Part shown: one piece after another, positions 1 through 13,012 of the stretch | Layout of the letters: each line of letters opens with the position of its first letter | Position numbering within the stretch: position 1 is the stretch's first letter | NCBI RefSeq assembly: GCF_000150275.1 | Contig: NW_002060949.1 | Location: 4,512,844-4,576,843, forward strand | Direction: 5' to 3' | Length of the DNA stretch: 64,000 nt | From: Trichoplax adhaerens | Lineage: Eukaryota; Placozoa; Uniplacotomia; Trichoplacea; Trichoplacidae | Notes under the pieces: generated by a model | Databases searched by the model: none | What the model was told of the DNA's origin: nothing | Seen by the model: the letters and a program-made list of their open reading frames with translations, nothing else | Translations under genes and position numbers: made by a program

Positions 1-1862
1 TAATGAGTGTACGACGAACATACGTACTCATTCCCATACAGTCGGGGCCTATAACTCTGATCAGGGCTAATGATTTTACTACTTTGAACAATTCTGAAGT
101 ACAATTTAAATTTAGTAGAAATCATTTGTACGTTGCATATGTCGAAAGAGTTGGGGATATTGTTGTTTAGGCGTACACTCAAAAAATGACTTTGGTATAC
201 ATACGGGGGATACGAAAATACTGTCGTATTTTATTCCAATTTTACTTGGGAAGACTAAAATGTTGGTTATACGCACATTATAATTTAGACTGGATGTATA
301 AATTTAAATCCTTATTGAAGCATATAAGGACGATATTAAAATATCCAGACTGGAAATTTTTACTTCTAAACAATACCAATTCATTTTAACAGGAACTGCT
401 CGCATATTACTTTTTTCTTTCCAAAAATGCTAACGTTGTACGATAGTTGTCTTACTGATTGGTAAAAATTTCGATGCATTCATTTAAAAATTGGAAATTT
501 TTCACAAAATGCTATTATAACTATAGTGGTTAACTTGAGTGAAATCGATAGTAAATGTGAAACTGCAATTGAGAGCCTACGCGTTAGTAACAGCATATTT
601 TTTTTTTTTTTTGAACATATCAAGATACATTTTATATACGCGTATATGGGTCATTTTGCGTTTAAAGCTCTACGCCACTACGCGATCTCAAGTAGGTCAT
701 GGTAGAGCATATAAATGTATAGATTGTCAAAAGGGCCACGAACCTCAGAGGCAACATGGTATAGAGTAGTAACGGTACTGTAAGGTAGTATGTACAACAA
801 AGAGGTATACCACCTATGGCATTGTTAGAAACATACCAAGAGCTCTGGTTTTTGGTTGGCAAGGATCTATTGTGAAATAAAATACGTACAGTAGAGTATT
901 GTACTGTTTCACAACGTTGCACCTGTTCTCCGCGGATCATATACCCTCAGTTAGCCAGCGACGGCTTATTCTAGTATCTTACTAGTACTTTCCAATTTCT
1001 AAAGTTAACCAATATACAGTTTTATGAATCAGCAATCTGTGATAAATAACAAATATACTACTAGGGCGTTCAAATTGAGTGATGATTAGTTGTGATTACG
1101 TCCCACAAGTTAACACGTCATTAAACCTTTAACGCGTACGTTTTTACAATAATGGTATGTACGAAAAAGATCGCACAAGCGCAAACGGTTGGATAGAGGC
1201 TTTATGTCAAATTGGAATCTGTATGGTAGTAGTTGAATGGTAAACTTCTAGGCAATGTTCTACTCGTTTTGGATAATGAATCACTGAAATTTATAATCGT
1301 ATATGCAGTACAGTAGAAATTTGACAGTGTGTATTTACTGTTAGCGACATAGCTCTTACATCTATTACTATGGTTAGCAACATTTATTTATGAATGTTTT
1401 TAACTTAATTGAAGCGATTTATTATAATTATAATAATAATCGTTCGTACGCAATTCCGATCAACTGACGGCAGTAGGCTGCTCTAAAATGTACATGTACT
1501 GTATTGGATTATGCAGTGCTGAATACTCGTCAGTGCGCGTTGTTGCAGGCCTTCTGCTACATCTGTGCCGTACTGCATCTTGGAAAAGGCTCTTTTCAGA
1601 CGTCGAGTACTGTACTGAAGAAGCCCTAATCTTTGAGTGAACTGTATGGATAGAAATGGTTGTACTGTACTGTAGAGATAGCAATAAATTTCATTGATAC
1701 TTTTATTACAATATCTGATACGAAAGTAACATTGCTGTACTGTATTAACAAGATATACCATGCTGATTTATCTTGTCTCTCACAGAGTCTCCCAAGAGTC
1801 TCCCAACTTTTCATTAGATTGTTAAAATAGAAAAAGAAAGAAATGAAATGGCAATCTGCCTA

Positions 1863-2232
1863 CCGCAGCTGTACATACAGTACAATGGCGGTGTACAGTA
1901 CTGGACTGTGGATACGGTATACTGTACTGTACAGTACAGGTGTTACAGCTCTGTCAACTTCTGTGACTTGTGCCCGAATAAAGCGCGACGTGACGGTATC
2001 GGTAGTGGTATCGTACCCAACAGACCGTACAGTACAGTATTTCATAAAACTGAGCAGTCTCAAATCTCGACTTCATTCATTGTGAAGGAAACTGTTGCAC
2101 GGTACGGTACGGGACAGTACGGTACAGTGCTGCTACTGCACAGTACATCTTGTACTGTACAGTACTGTGTACTGTACATTGAGTCGAGTTTCTCTTCTGA
2201 TAGTACTGTACTGTACTGTACCGTCTGTACGC
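1863..2232. repeat. Dense GTAC-word array cluster
   Basis: Two dense blocks (about 1871-1943 and 2024-2232) consist largely of the tetramer GTAC joined by one base (A, T or G) or three bases (ACT, AGT). The result is runs of TACTG, its reverse complement CAGTA, and perfect palindromes such as TACTGTACAGTA. It is not a simple microsatellite, because the unit changes strand repeatedly within a block. No terminal repeats or coding capacity are visible. Smaller pieces flank it at 1489-1500, 1605-1615, 1658-1670 and 1735-1745. Confidence 0.85.
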
Positions 2233-2885
2233 TACAATCGTTAATGTGCGTACCGTCCGTGGGCACTGTTTGTACAATGTACATAGTTACCAAGGACGTG
2301 TGTCATTAAAAAGTCTTTTTATTGCTCACTGTCAGTGAAGAGTGAACACATTAAAATATATACGCTTTCATTTTTGATTAATATAATCGTACGTATAATC
2401 TATTGTACTGGGAATACAAGTCCTGAACCAAAATAAATATGGCTGATGGTTGGAAAATTAGAAAAAATATTATTACGGTAATGCTAATTAGAATATTGAA
2501 TGTTATCATTGAATAACTGACTTGAAACGATATCCAAATACCCATATTGTACTGTATTTTAGTCGATGTTGAACTAGATAGGCGTGCGTTACGGTTGTTA
2601 AGTAGGTATACAGTACACTGAGTACAGTAGAAGGGTGTAGAAGATTCGGATGTCGTCGCATAAATTTTCATAGACAAGAGTCTCTGTCAACTGTAAAGCA
2701 TGCATTTGTCATAGATCTTTGGATTTTGTAAAGCTGCTATCTACAATAGAAAAAGCGCCATATGATATTGCCTTATGACTGTCTTATCGTTCCGTTGATT
2801 TCTTTTACTTTTTACTTTTTTATTGTGCTGGATATTTTGGGATATTTTTACTATCCGGGGATTCAACAAACGTGGACTAGTAAGG

Positions 2886-2966
2886 TTGTACTGTACCATA
2901 CTGTACAGTACACTTATACAGTGTACTATACATACTACTGTACACTGTACACTGTACACTGTACAG
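2886..2966. repeat. GTAC-word array with a heptamer run
   Basis: The block opens with mixed TACTGTAC/GTACAGTAC words and ends (about 2937-2965) in a clean run of about four CTGTACA heptamers, that is, GTAC tetramers spaced by ACT. It shows the 7-bp spacing form of the array, next to the 5-bp form seen at 2200-2222. Confidence 0.85.
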
Positions 2967-4109
2967 GACAGTATTCTCACAGTGCTGTAGTAAAGAGAGA
3001 CACAATAGAAATTCTATAGTATTGCTGCTATTTTTGCGTCTACAAGTCAAAAGTGAAACGGCTTGATTTTTTTGTTGTTCAAGTTGGATACTTTTCCGAT
3101 ATTGTTTTAACTATAAGTACAGTATAAGAAAGCAGTGAACTCTACCGACTTGATGGAGATCGATGGATCCTTTTTTGTTATAAATGCTAGTCATAATTTT
3201 TAAATCCACCTTTAATTTTGAGAAGATACTGTACTTGTACGGGCTAATCGAAGGTTCTCCGACTTGACTGACTACAATATGCGTAAATGCTGCTCTGACA
3301 CTATCTTCATAGGCATTGTGTAGGGATGAATTAGACGCGTGCCGTACTGTACATTGTACAGTATACTACCGTAGCGATTGAACGCGAAGTATTCAATTTA
3401 CTACCATTTTATCATTCTCAAAATCTTTTGCCTTAGGCGGTCGTACAGTATGTATACCTTGATTTTCTCCAAAAGCAAATAGCTTCCAACGATAAACGTA
3501 TGATTGTAAAGCTTCTACTGGATAGTATAACTGCCATGTTGAATGTGATCGCGATTTGTACTTTTCACAGGCGTGCTATTGTACACTACTCGTATGGACG
3601 CGTACTACGCAGGAATAAACTGTTAATAATTATTGAAGATTTTGCTGATGGTGTGATGCAAATACTTCATAATTCTTTTATACACCCTAAAATAGGACAA
3701 CTGTTCTGCATTTTTATCTAGCCATAGGTTGCTGAATTTTGTCAGTACAATCATGATATGAGAATACCAATAGACTATACTGACTAAGAATTACCAATAC
3801 AGTACTGAAGATACATGACTAGTAATATAGTGCAATGCCTAAAAGATGCATCTTAGAGCAGCTAGGTTTCGTAATACCCATCGTAAAACCGCTACAATCA
3901 AGTTACAATTCACTCACATAACTTACAAACTAGTAGTATTTCCTTCTACTACTATACGACGTGATCCGATACATGGGATATCAAAATTTTTGCATCAATT
4001 TGTACAAAATGTATCGCAAATGCATGGTTTGAATATGTATTGGTCTTTGTTAAGCGTTTTACTTATAGTTTTTACTATTCAATCATATCGAAGAAAACGG
4101 ATCACATTG

Positions 4110-4420
4110 TACATAATACTGTACAGATACTGTACTAACTACTACACTGCCTACACAACATGCAATATTAAATTTGTATCAATATGTATATACCAACAAC
4201 GTACTGGAGATGTACTCTGCTTTAGAAATGAAATTTCGGACGACTACGTGTAGATTTTCACTTTTTATTGCCTTTTTCATCCAAGCTCCACCATTAAATA
4301 TCGCTAGCAATATATTCGTAAAAGTACTCGTATACTGTACTATCGTACAATACTGTATGCTATACCTGTATAGTACAGGTATACTCTTATATATAGTACT
4401 GTACATGTACAATATATAGT
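4110..4420. repeat. Scattered GTAC-palindrome words
   Basis: Several TACTGTAC/GTACAGTAC words occur in two groups, 4110-4140 and 4325-4415. They are interspersed with short ordinary sequence rather than fused into one array. They are isolated members of the same family, in a region with no recognised gene. Confidence 0.7.
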
Positions 4421-7400
4421 TTACTTTATCCAAGTATCAAGAAATGACCCGTTTACCGGATAAGACTACGACTAGGAAATCCTTATATTTCTAGGATTTC
4501 TCTCACACACTAGTTTACGTGATAGACAGACACTTATGACATTTGTGGTTTTCTTTTTTGTCCAGTTTATAGCGTCATTACTTTTCTTCTTCTATGCTAA
4601 GGTAGTGTTACCAAGAAAATGATCTTACGATATCAAAGTTGATCGATGATTAATTAAAAAAAGACCAATAATTTTATTCGACTTCGGTGCTGAGTTATTT
4701 ACTTATCGTATGTAATTTTCAATCATCCTTTTAAGAGATGAGTATTTCGCAAAAGTTGAGCCTAAAAAAGGATTACCGATATACGTTTTTTTCACTGAAC
4801 AGCTGTCTGGACTGATGCCAACTTTATTTAATCAGAAGCAGTCGATTACTAAAACGGCGTAAAAACCGATGCATTTTATGTATTGCTTTGTGTCTAACGT
4901 AAATTGAAGGGTCAGAAAGAATTGATTCTAGCTAGTCTTTTTTCGATAATAATTGCACTGGTTGTAATTATAAGCAGTTATCTTATTTTATTGCAAATTC
5001 AATGTTATAAGATTGCCTGTCGCCTTTGGATTATGCTATTCTTTATCAATTTGAATATTAAAAAATATAATAACGCCAACTTTAATACGATAATTATAGA
5101 GGGAAATGTAGTATTAATAGTATTGTATATATCTACATTTTTAAAACATGCCTTGTCATCCGTCTTAGGAGAATAATGGTGCTGCACATTTTTTTATTTT
5201 AAACTCTCTTCAGTTTAAATGCCACGTTGACTCTTTAGTATCAAACAATAGACCGTATTACAGTATAATCGTTATATTCAAGAGAAACGTGATATATTTT
5301 TCTTAGACTGCTATGTGATGGAATCGCTTAAAATAGACATACACATAAGGTAGCAGTACAAGCTATTCGTATTATTTAACAAATATTAAGTTATGCCTTT
5401 TTTGCCATATTTTGTGGTTGTTGAATAATGATCAAGTTGTATAATATGGGTTGGATGCCCTATCGCAATATATACGGTATTTCCCTTGATATATTATATT
5501 ATATGTAGTATACGCATAAGATTTGCCTTTTTTGTCTTTCGCTTATAATTTATTACTTCCCACTCCTTCATCGTCAATTAATTCAAATTAATAGTAATTC
5601 AAGTGTGAAAAAGATCGCTGATTGGAAGATATCTCGAGGGAGAAAATGAAAGTAAAACGAGTGCCGATTGTCTCAATCTTTAAACAATTTAACTGTCGAG
5701 GTCTGCATATGAAGGAAGTTAATATAGAGGTGTAACGTAAACATCGAGTTTGTAGGGGAAAAGGATATACCCGTATTTAATATGACCTTATTTTATCGGA
5801 AAGGAGGGAGGATTTATTATATGGCATTGAAATAGTACAAATAGACGTTCTATTGGATGTTAAGCTCTACATACCAGCTGTTCGAACAAAATTGTCTAAT
5901 TGATTAGGCCTCTTACCACTATACAGTATATAACATGACAAATAAGATCTATTTTAGCAGATCTAGTGCTGCAGTTGTACCCTCTGACTTAAATGAAAAA
6001 GAGAAACGATATTCCCTTTGAGGGTAAAGATACTTTATCTTTTTCTTAATTGTAAACCTAGTCTACTTTAGGCTATTAAACAGTTATTACTAACTGGCCA
6101 TTAAAATGAGCGGACATTAATAACTAGTTAAGTCAGGAGTTCATTTTTAACTTGAATTTTTACTCGTCGTCTTCTCTGTGATGGGTCCTTCTCTCACAGT
6201 TGTATGGCATTGTTCGGACTAAAATTTTTATACGGTACGGAAATCATTGAATGAATGATAAAAGTACCTATTTTCTGATAATATTATGATTGTTGTGCGA
6301 TCAAAGATCAAAATTTATTCCAGTCAAATCACTCTTGTAAGAGGAATTTTTTCGATCGTTAGTTGGGTTGATTTAATTATATGTGCAAAGAGGAATTAAT
6401 ATGTCATTTTTCTTATCCAAGGACTTTAAATTGATATAATTGTAGATTGTAATCTTGATATAATATTATCCTGATGGGAAATCTGTTGGTCTTAGAAGTG
6501 ATTGATGAAGCTGTAAGTGCGTATCTGATAAAGTATCACGAAGCGAGTAATGTAGCATTAAAAATAGCTTTGATGAGGCAAAGGTTTAATTTTTGATAGT
6601 AGATTCTCTAAGAGTCCGTATAATCAGGTATCCACCGGGTGTGTACATATATGTTATAAAGAACTACGTACTTGGAGATATGCTAGAGAATTTTCTACTG
6701 ACAATGATAATTCCACACCATTTTTATCTGTTGACCTCTTTTTCTTGACTTATTCATTTCGACATTTTATGAATATCGAAATACCTGCTTATGTATTTGT
6801 ACATTTGTATTCGTATGTATGTTTAGTTATTAGATCGGTTTAATTATGAATTTTTTTACTTATCGATTCTTCTCGATACCATTTTTCGACTTTTTAAACA
6901 ATCCAGATTAGAGAAGATGTAAAAAGATGATAAAAATTTATTATTTCTATGTCATACAGATTTAAATTAAAAGCACCGTATGAGAAAGTAAACAATGCTG
7001 ACGATATTAGGCCAAGAATACGTATACAAATGTTATGCGCCTAGACATTGACAAACAATTTCATTGTCTATCTTTCACTCTCTTACATGGTAGTAGAGAT
7101 ACTGCAGACACTGACATTAATCAAATCGTATATAAAGCAATACCAAAAAAGAATTGCTTTTAGCATTCAGATTCAGATTTGTGTATATAATATGGGATAA
7201 TGCACTATACATATACTTTTAAAGCACAACTAATATTGCATTATACTACAGTATATATAGGCGGTTTATCGAAACTGTGTACAGTACGTAGTATACAGCA
7301 CTGTAGCATGAACTACAGTACAGTTGATGAATATTAAAAAAATAAACGAAAATGTGTTGCCAAGGCAATCGAAAATACCAATACAATAACACTCCATATC

Positions 7401-9854
7401 TTCGATTTTAGTAGGGAAAGGAGTGCTTTACAATATTCTCTTGTAATCATTTTTATTGTATTTCAAGTACAGTATAGGAGAAAAAGGTCTACAGAATTTT
7501 TCTTACTTTTTCTCTCTCGATCGTCGCTTTATAGTATTATCTATCAGTTTATTAGTGACATATTTTATGATCGGCTAACTTACTAGTTGTTGAATTAAAT
7601 TGGAGGTTATGGATATCAACAAATTTTATTTTTTTATTATCTCCCATTTCATCCATCATCAAGATAGAAACTGATTAAAAAATATACCAAGTCCTCACTG
7701 ACCTTTTTATCTTGGCATGGTCCTAAGTCATTCAACCATTTCGTTTGACAACGGTAAAAATTTTTTGCAATATTATCTTAAACACTACCAATACTGTAAC
7801 TAAGTAGGTAAAATTAGGCCACCACATTGAATATTTTTCGAAACCGTAAAGAAGTTTATCCCATTTTTGGAAATTCTTGAGTTTTTTGTGCTAGATTTTG
7901 GTATATTGTTCTTGTAGTGTGCCTTTTGTCAAATTTTATTTTATACGTGTTTTTTTTCCTTTTAGCTATTTTCTTTAAAAAAAATTTGATGATAAGAAAA
8001 ACAAAAAATTAACGTCGATACGACCAAGGCAAATATAAATTCATTTTCTGCCATGTAAAAGGAGCAGAAAGTGTATGCTTTGCATCCCTTAGTCCTGTTA
8101 AATTTTATATATTTTTACATTACAATCCTACGGCTATGATTTTACTTTAGCTGGCTTTTTCTTTCGTTTCTAACACATAAATACTGCTATTTATTCATTT
8201 CGCCTTATCCTTGCTGCAATTATTAGAATAGTTCTTTACGATCACGAATGAAATTCGTTCAATTTTACTAGAATTTCAGAAATGTGCTATACGTATTCTA
8301 TTTTTCTCTTTCATCATTACTCCTTACAGCTATTTCTTACTGTATTGCTATTCATATTTGACATCATTTTTCGTTATTGTTGTGCAGTCTAGGATAGTAG
8401 CAAAAGTATTTTAATTTTTTATTAGATAAAGATCTCAAGAAACATTTTATATTCCATTAATATCTTTAAGCGTATTTCAATCGATATCGATCTAAAAACG
8501 ATGACGATAATCGACAATCATAACGATGATAATTTACTATTCGTGATTAATTTCTTTATTATCCATAAATTTAATGTTTAGCGTTAACTTTTACTAACTT
8601 ATATATTCTCTTAATCCTTGTTAAAAAAAAGAAAAAATAACGGCACAATTAAGTCTATTAATGATAAAAAACAATGACGTTTTTAAATTATCAAATTAGA
8701 TAACACGAATATTATTTTTTGACATTAATGTTCGATCGGTTTAAAAGGAAAGATATTCATATGAGATTCAACCGAATCGAAAGGACTGTTTAATATTTAT
8801 ACGGACAATTATTGAATCACCTAAATAAGAAATATTTGCCTGCATTGCCAATGTATTGTTAGTCATTTTTCAGTAATTATCATGTTTTTTTATGTCAATT
8901 CGACTTATTACCGCTTGTCTTATTACTTTACGTATTTATGTAGAATTTATAACAAAAAACAGGCACGTTAATATTTTAAGATATTGCTATTGACTTAGAT
9001 AAAAATGTTACGTATAGATGAGTATTCCCTCTGTAAGGAAAAGGGCAGTTATTTATGTGTGTATATGTAATATATATCAAAATTTCTTGATATTCCGCTG
9101 AAAAAGAATTGCGGATAATATTATTAATTTCGGCTATGAACGTATTAACATTGATTATATAGTTAACTTAGCCAGTCGTAGACTTAACAACACAATCATA
9201 ATTGACATTTTTTTACATCTTGTTTTATCATGATCTTCCTCACAACAAGTTAAATAGAACATTGATGTTATTATAAAAAAATTAATCTTAAGGAAAGTGG
9301 GTGTAATAGCACTTCGAATCAGACATTTCGTCATAATTTTTGACTGATTTATGAAATGCAGTACCTGTAATTGTAATTTTCTTGATATCGTAAATTAAGT
9401 TATATCGATTAGACATTCAGTTCTGTGCTGTAGTAGAGAATTAATAGAGCTAATTTCGAATTTGTGATGGTAAGTTATACGATAAATGAATAAAACTTAA
9501 GGTGATTTTCTTTTAAGATATGATATGTACCGTGCTGTAGCTCATAAGTATTTCAATCAAAAATTAAATAGGCATGTTTAAATGTCACGTAAAAATTTTA
9601 TTTCTTATGCTGTTATGATTTAAAAGATCTGTAGCTCTATATTGCGATATTAACGTTCGCTTATTATTCATTTAAATTAAGCTTTCTTGTTCTTGAATAA
9701 GCTTACGATGTAAAATTTTTAAATTTTATTATAAGTTCCTTTAGGAGATTGACTAATCGTTAAACTTTATTTTTTATCCTTATGTGATCCAACTTTGTCG
9801 GCGTTGCTTATGGATTGGCATAAAATAGTAAATTATCTCCTACTTCATTTTACT

Positions 9855-12800
9855 ATGTCAGTTGTTACTGCACCGGGTGGAGATGGGCATAATAGCCCGA
9901 AAGTGAAACGATGCAATAATTTTTTATGCTGCTGTGTAGTGTAAGTAATCAATATTTATATGAAATCATATAATCTTACAAATTATCATTTCAGCGGTTG
10001 TACTCTTTGTATAGAACTTCTGTGAATTATCATGCTAGATTAGCCTTGATTATCATGTCGGAATAGATTAGATTTTAAACAAACAATTTCAGAAAGACAG
10101 TTTTCTTAAAAGTAGAAGCAAGTAAAATATGCATTACGCTGTGACAAATATAGAGATGACACTTTGCAATTCAGTACGATTTTGTTTTATAGCACAACGC
10201 GTAAGCTCTTAGAACTCCAACAAAAATTTTAATATTAACTTCCTTTCTTTTAACTTTCCATTGCTGTCTTTTTATAGGACTAGTAGAGTAGCAATTGCAT
10301 TTGCATGATGGTATAATTAAAATGATCTTTCTAACCAAAAAATTTTATCTATAACTGAATTAATGATATAACAACATTACATTCCCAAAGTCCTTTTTAT
10401 CTATTCTTATGATGAAGTTTACTTTCTTAAAATCAACTTTTGGTATCTAATAGGTATATAATTTGAAATTTATATGAGATTGCCATATAGCTTACGAAAG
10501 GAGTCAATTAGTTATTATATAAGATAATCTAGTAGGCTATGATAGATAAATAGAGAATGATAGTATTAAGATTAGATAGCAGCTTTACTGTATGAATAGA
10601 CAATATTTTAGATGTTATAATCGTAATTCTAATACTTGATTACTTTATAATATCAGATTCTTAACTACTAGATGGGTAGAGATGAGATTACTTATCGATT
10701 TTTTCTAGGACGTTATAATGTATTCGATCGTATATATAATTATTGACAGAAAGGGCGATTGAATCACTTCTTTGACGATTCTGGAGCTATGTTCATACGC
10801 TACGTTATTATAAAAGTTTCTTAGTTCACTTTCTATTAAATATAGTTAAACCCTTTCGTTGTCCCATATCTTTTAGAAAAGGCAAATTATACAAGCTTTT
10901 ATATTTTTATTCGAACTTCCAGCCGTTACCAAGGCAACCTGTCGTACATTTATCGATTTTCAAATCACAATATTAATTGATGCTACATTATGATGTGATA
11001 TCTGTTAATTACTATAAAACTTATATTTAATTTTCTTGCCTATTTAGTACTCATAACTATAAAATGTAGTTGTTATAAATAGTTAACGTTACCCTATTTT
11101 GCCGTCTATGCACAATAAAATTTAATACAAGCAATTTACATAACTAATTCATAGTTAACAATAAAAGACACCTATCTTTTAGTAGGGATTGTAGTGTATG
11201 AGTTTACTCGTGTTACTTCAGATTACTCCCCTGCCAGTTATATTTTCGTATCTATTGCTAAATTAATTACCATGTCGTTTAATTATTGCTTTTAAAATCT
11301 ATCATTCTGACATTCATGTACGTACTAACGAAGTACTTTTATATTTCATTAGTGATACATATCAAGTAATGTATTGAATACTTCGATTAGATATTTGCTC
11401 TAATAAGATGAAGGATAGTAGGATACATACCAATTAAAAAAATCTCTATTCAGCTAGCAATTACAATATATGTGCAACAATATTAGACTTATCGTCAGTC
11501 TTAAAATACTTCATGTATTAGTAATAGTAACGATTATTTAACAGGATTCATTGTAATTAATAGTAAATAAATTTTACTTCATAGATCTTGTTACTTTTGA
11601 CTTATAAAATATTTAAATTGTTTTCTTTACGGATGTTTTGATAGCTCTGATGATCCTACTCCCACACCACCTTCTCCAATTCCAGAAGTACCTAGGTAAA
11701 GAATGTTTATTTGCTGCGTGTGTATCATATATTACAAATATATTATAGATTTGGCTAACCCTGCAATCAATATTTCAGTTAATATGGGGTGGCATAAAGT
11801 AAAGAGTTAGAGCTTTTGATAAGATTCTCAAAATATATAGTAATGTTGAATGGACGTGAATGGTCACCGTTGATTAGAGTAGAAGTGCTAGAATCACCAA
11901 ATTTCATATAATTGAGAATATTTCACCGCTAGTACTTGTTACTAGCAACAGTAATGACTCTTTTCAAATCTTGTTATTATCAGACCTACTCCTCTTGACG
12001 TAGAAAGCTGGAAAATATCATTTGATAGGTTGTTACATTGTGCAGGTAAGACAATGATAAGCATTAAGTGAATCTGTTATTTAGAAGTACTTTATGATAT
12101 TTTTGCTCACAATCGATTAAAATGTACTAAAGAAAATGTCCTTTTCAAAATTTCTAATTCTACCATTAATTTGATAGCATCAGGCAGTTTATCTACTTTT
12201 ACCACAAATATGTCAAATAAGATCAAGTTAATAATAAAAATGTATTATCGTTCTTTTTTCATACAGCTGGAATAAAGCATTTTCAAGAATTTTTAAAATC
12301 TGAATATAGTGAAGAAAATCTGTTGTTTTGGCTGGCCTGTGAAGATCTTAAAGAGGCATCAGAAAATGATATACACTATAAGACTAAAATAATTTATGAT
12401 AAATTTATTTCAACATCTTCACCAAGCGAGGTAAATTGAGTGTACTTGTACTAATTATTTCTCAATTTATTTAGTGAGATACGATTAAGATGAGCTTTAG
12501 GATTTTTTTGATTAAAACTACACTTGTATTTTACCTCAATTTAATATAACCATTGATATAAATGCACGTACTCTTAGTTCACTACCCAAGAGATTGCATA
12601 ATGATTTATAGCTTGCTAGAGCATATATTGAAGTTAGACATATTGACCTAATAAGTAGAGGCATTCAATCTTATTTCATTATTTGGTGCGATATAGGTAA
12701 GCTTAGATGGTCGTATGAGAGATGAAGTAATTAAGAATTTAATAGAGCCTGACAAGAATATCTATGATGAAGCACAGAGACATGTATATATGCTAATGAG

Positions 12801-12858
12801 ATACGATTGCTATCCAAGATTTATGAAGTACATTACTCAAAAATTCATCAAAGCATAA
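9855..12858 (+). CDS. RGS protein, RZ-like subfamily (GTPase-activating protein for G-alpha)
   Basis: Regulator of G-protein signalling that would speed GTP hydrolysis by G-alpha subunits at membranes. Exons: 9855-9940, 11645-11695, 11984-12045, 12267-12430, 12697-12858; all phases close, giving 174 residues. The N-terminus carries a short cysteine string (C20, C25-C27), the usual palmitoylation site of RGS17/19/20-type proteins. A proline-rich linker (about 32-49) follows, then one RGS domain from about residue 54 to the end. It contains EYSEENLLFWLACEDL and the EVSLD turn, where many other RGS proteins have Asn in place of Ser; both are typical of the RZ group. The end lies just after the domain. 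An in-frame ATG at 9810 would add 15 residues; I chose 9855 because it sits close to the cysteine string. A polyA signal follows at 13007. Assignment to RGS is firm, to RZ likely. Confidence 0.9.
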
Positions 12859-13006
12859 ATACAATAACTCTAATTAAAATTTTCCAAAGATTGACGAAGG
12901 TAACCTATGCTCACCAGATTTACAAGCGATTAACAAATTTTTAAGATAATATAGCAATCCAGAAGGACAATAACAAGGATAATAATAATAAGAAATTACT
13001 ATACCG

Positions 13007-13012
13007 AATAAA
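13007..13012 (+). terminator. Polyadenylation signal of the RGS gene
   Basis: AATAAA lies about 150 bases after the RGS stop codon, a normal distance for a short 3' untranslated region. The cleavage site itself is not visible. Confidence 0.45.

Larger units (their letters stand above)
1..9809. other. Gene-poor region with GTAC-palindrome arrays
   Basis: I recognise no gene in this stretch. The open frames present are short and mostly read through repeats; the longest (1848-2309) is a translation of the GTAC arrays themselves. Between about 1.5 and 4.4 kb the sequence is studded with TACTGTAC/GTACAGTAC words, listed separately. From 4.5 to 9.8 kb it is plain AT-rich sequence with only a few such words (near 7.28 kb). 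Untranslated upstream exons of the RGS gene could lie near the right end; a GTAAGT donor at about 9471 is a candidate, but nothing coding precedes it. Confidence 0.6.

Noticed and set aside
1848-2309. 153-residue open frame on the plus strand
   Set aside because: It reads through the GTAC arrays, giving repeated YCTVQY-type peptides, and both strands and other frames are open in the same place. That is a property of the repeat and not evidence of a gene.
7085-7125. Possible 24-nt minus-strand exon with a GTAAGA donor near 7.1 kb
   Set aside because: It is too short and isolated, with no partner exons or similarity.
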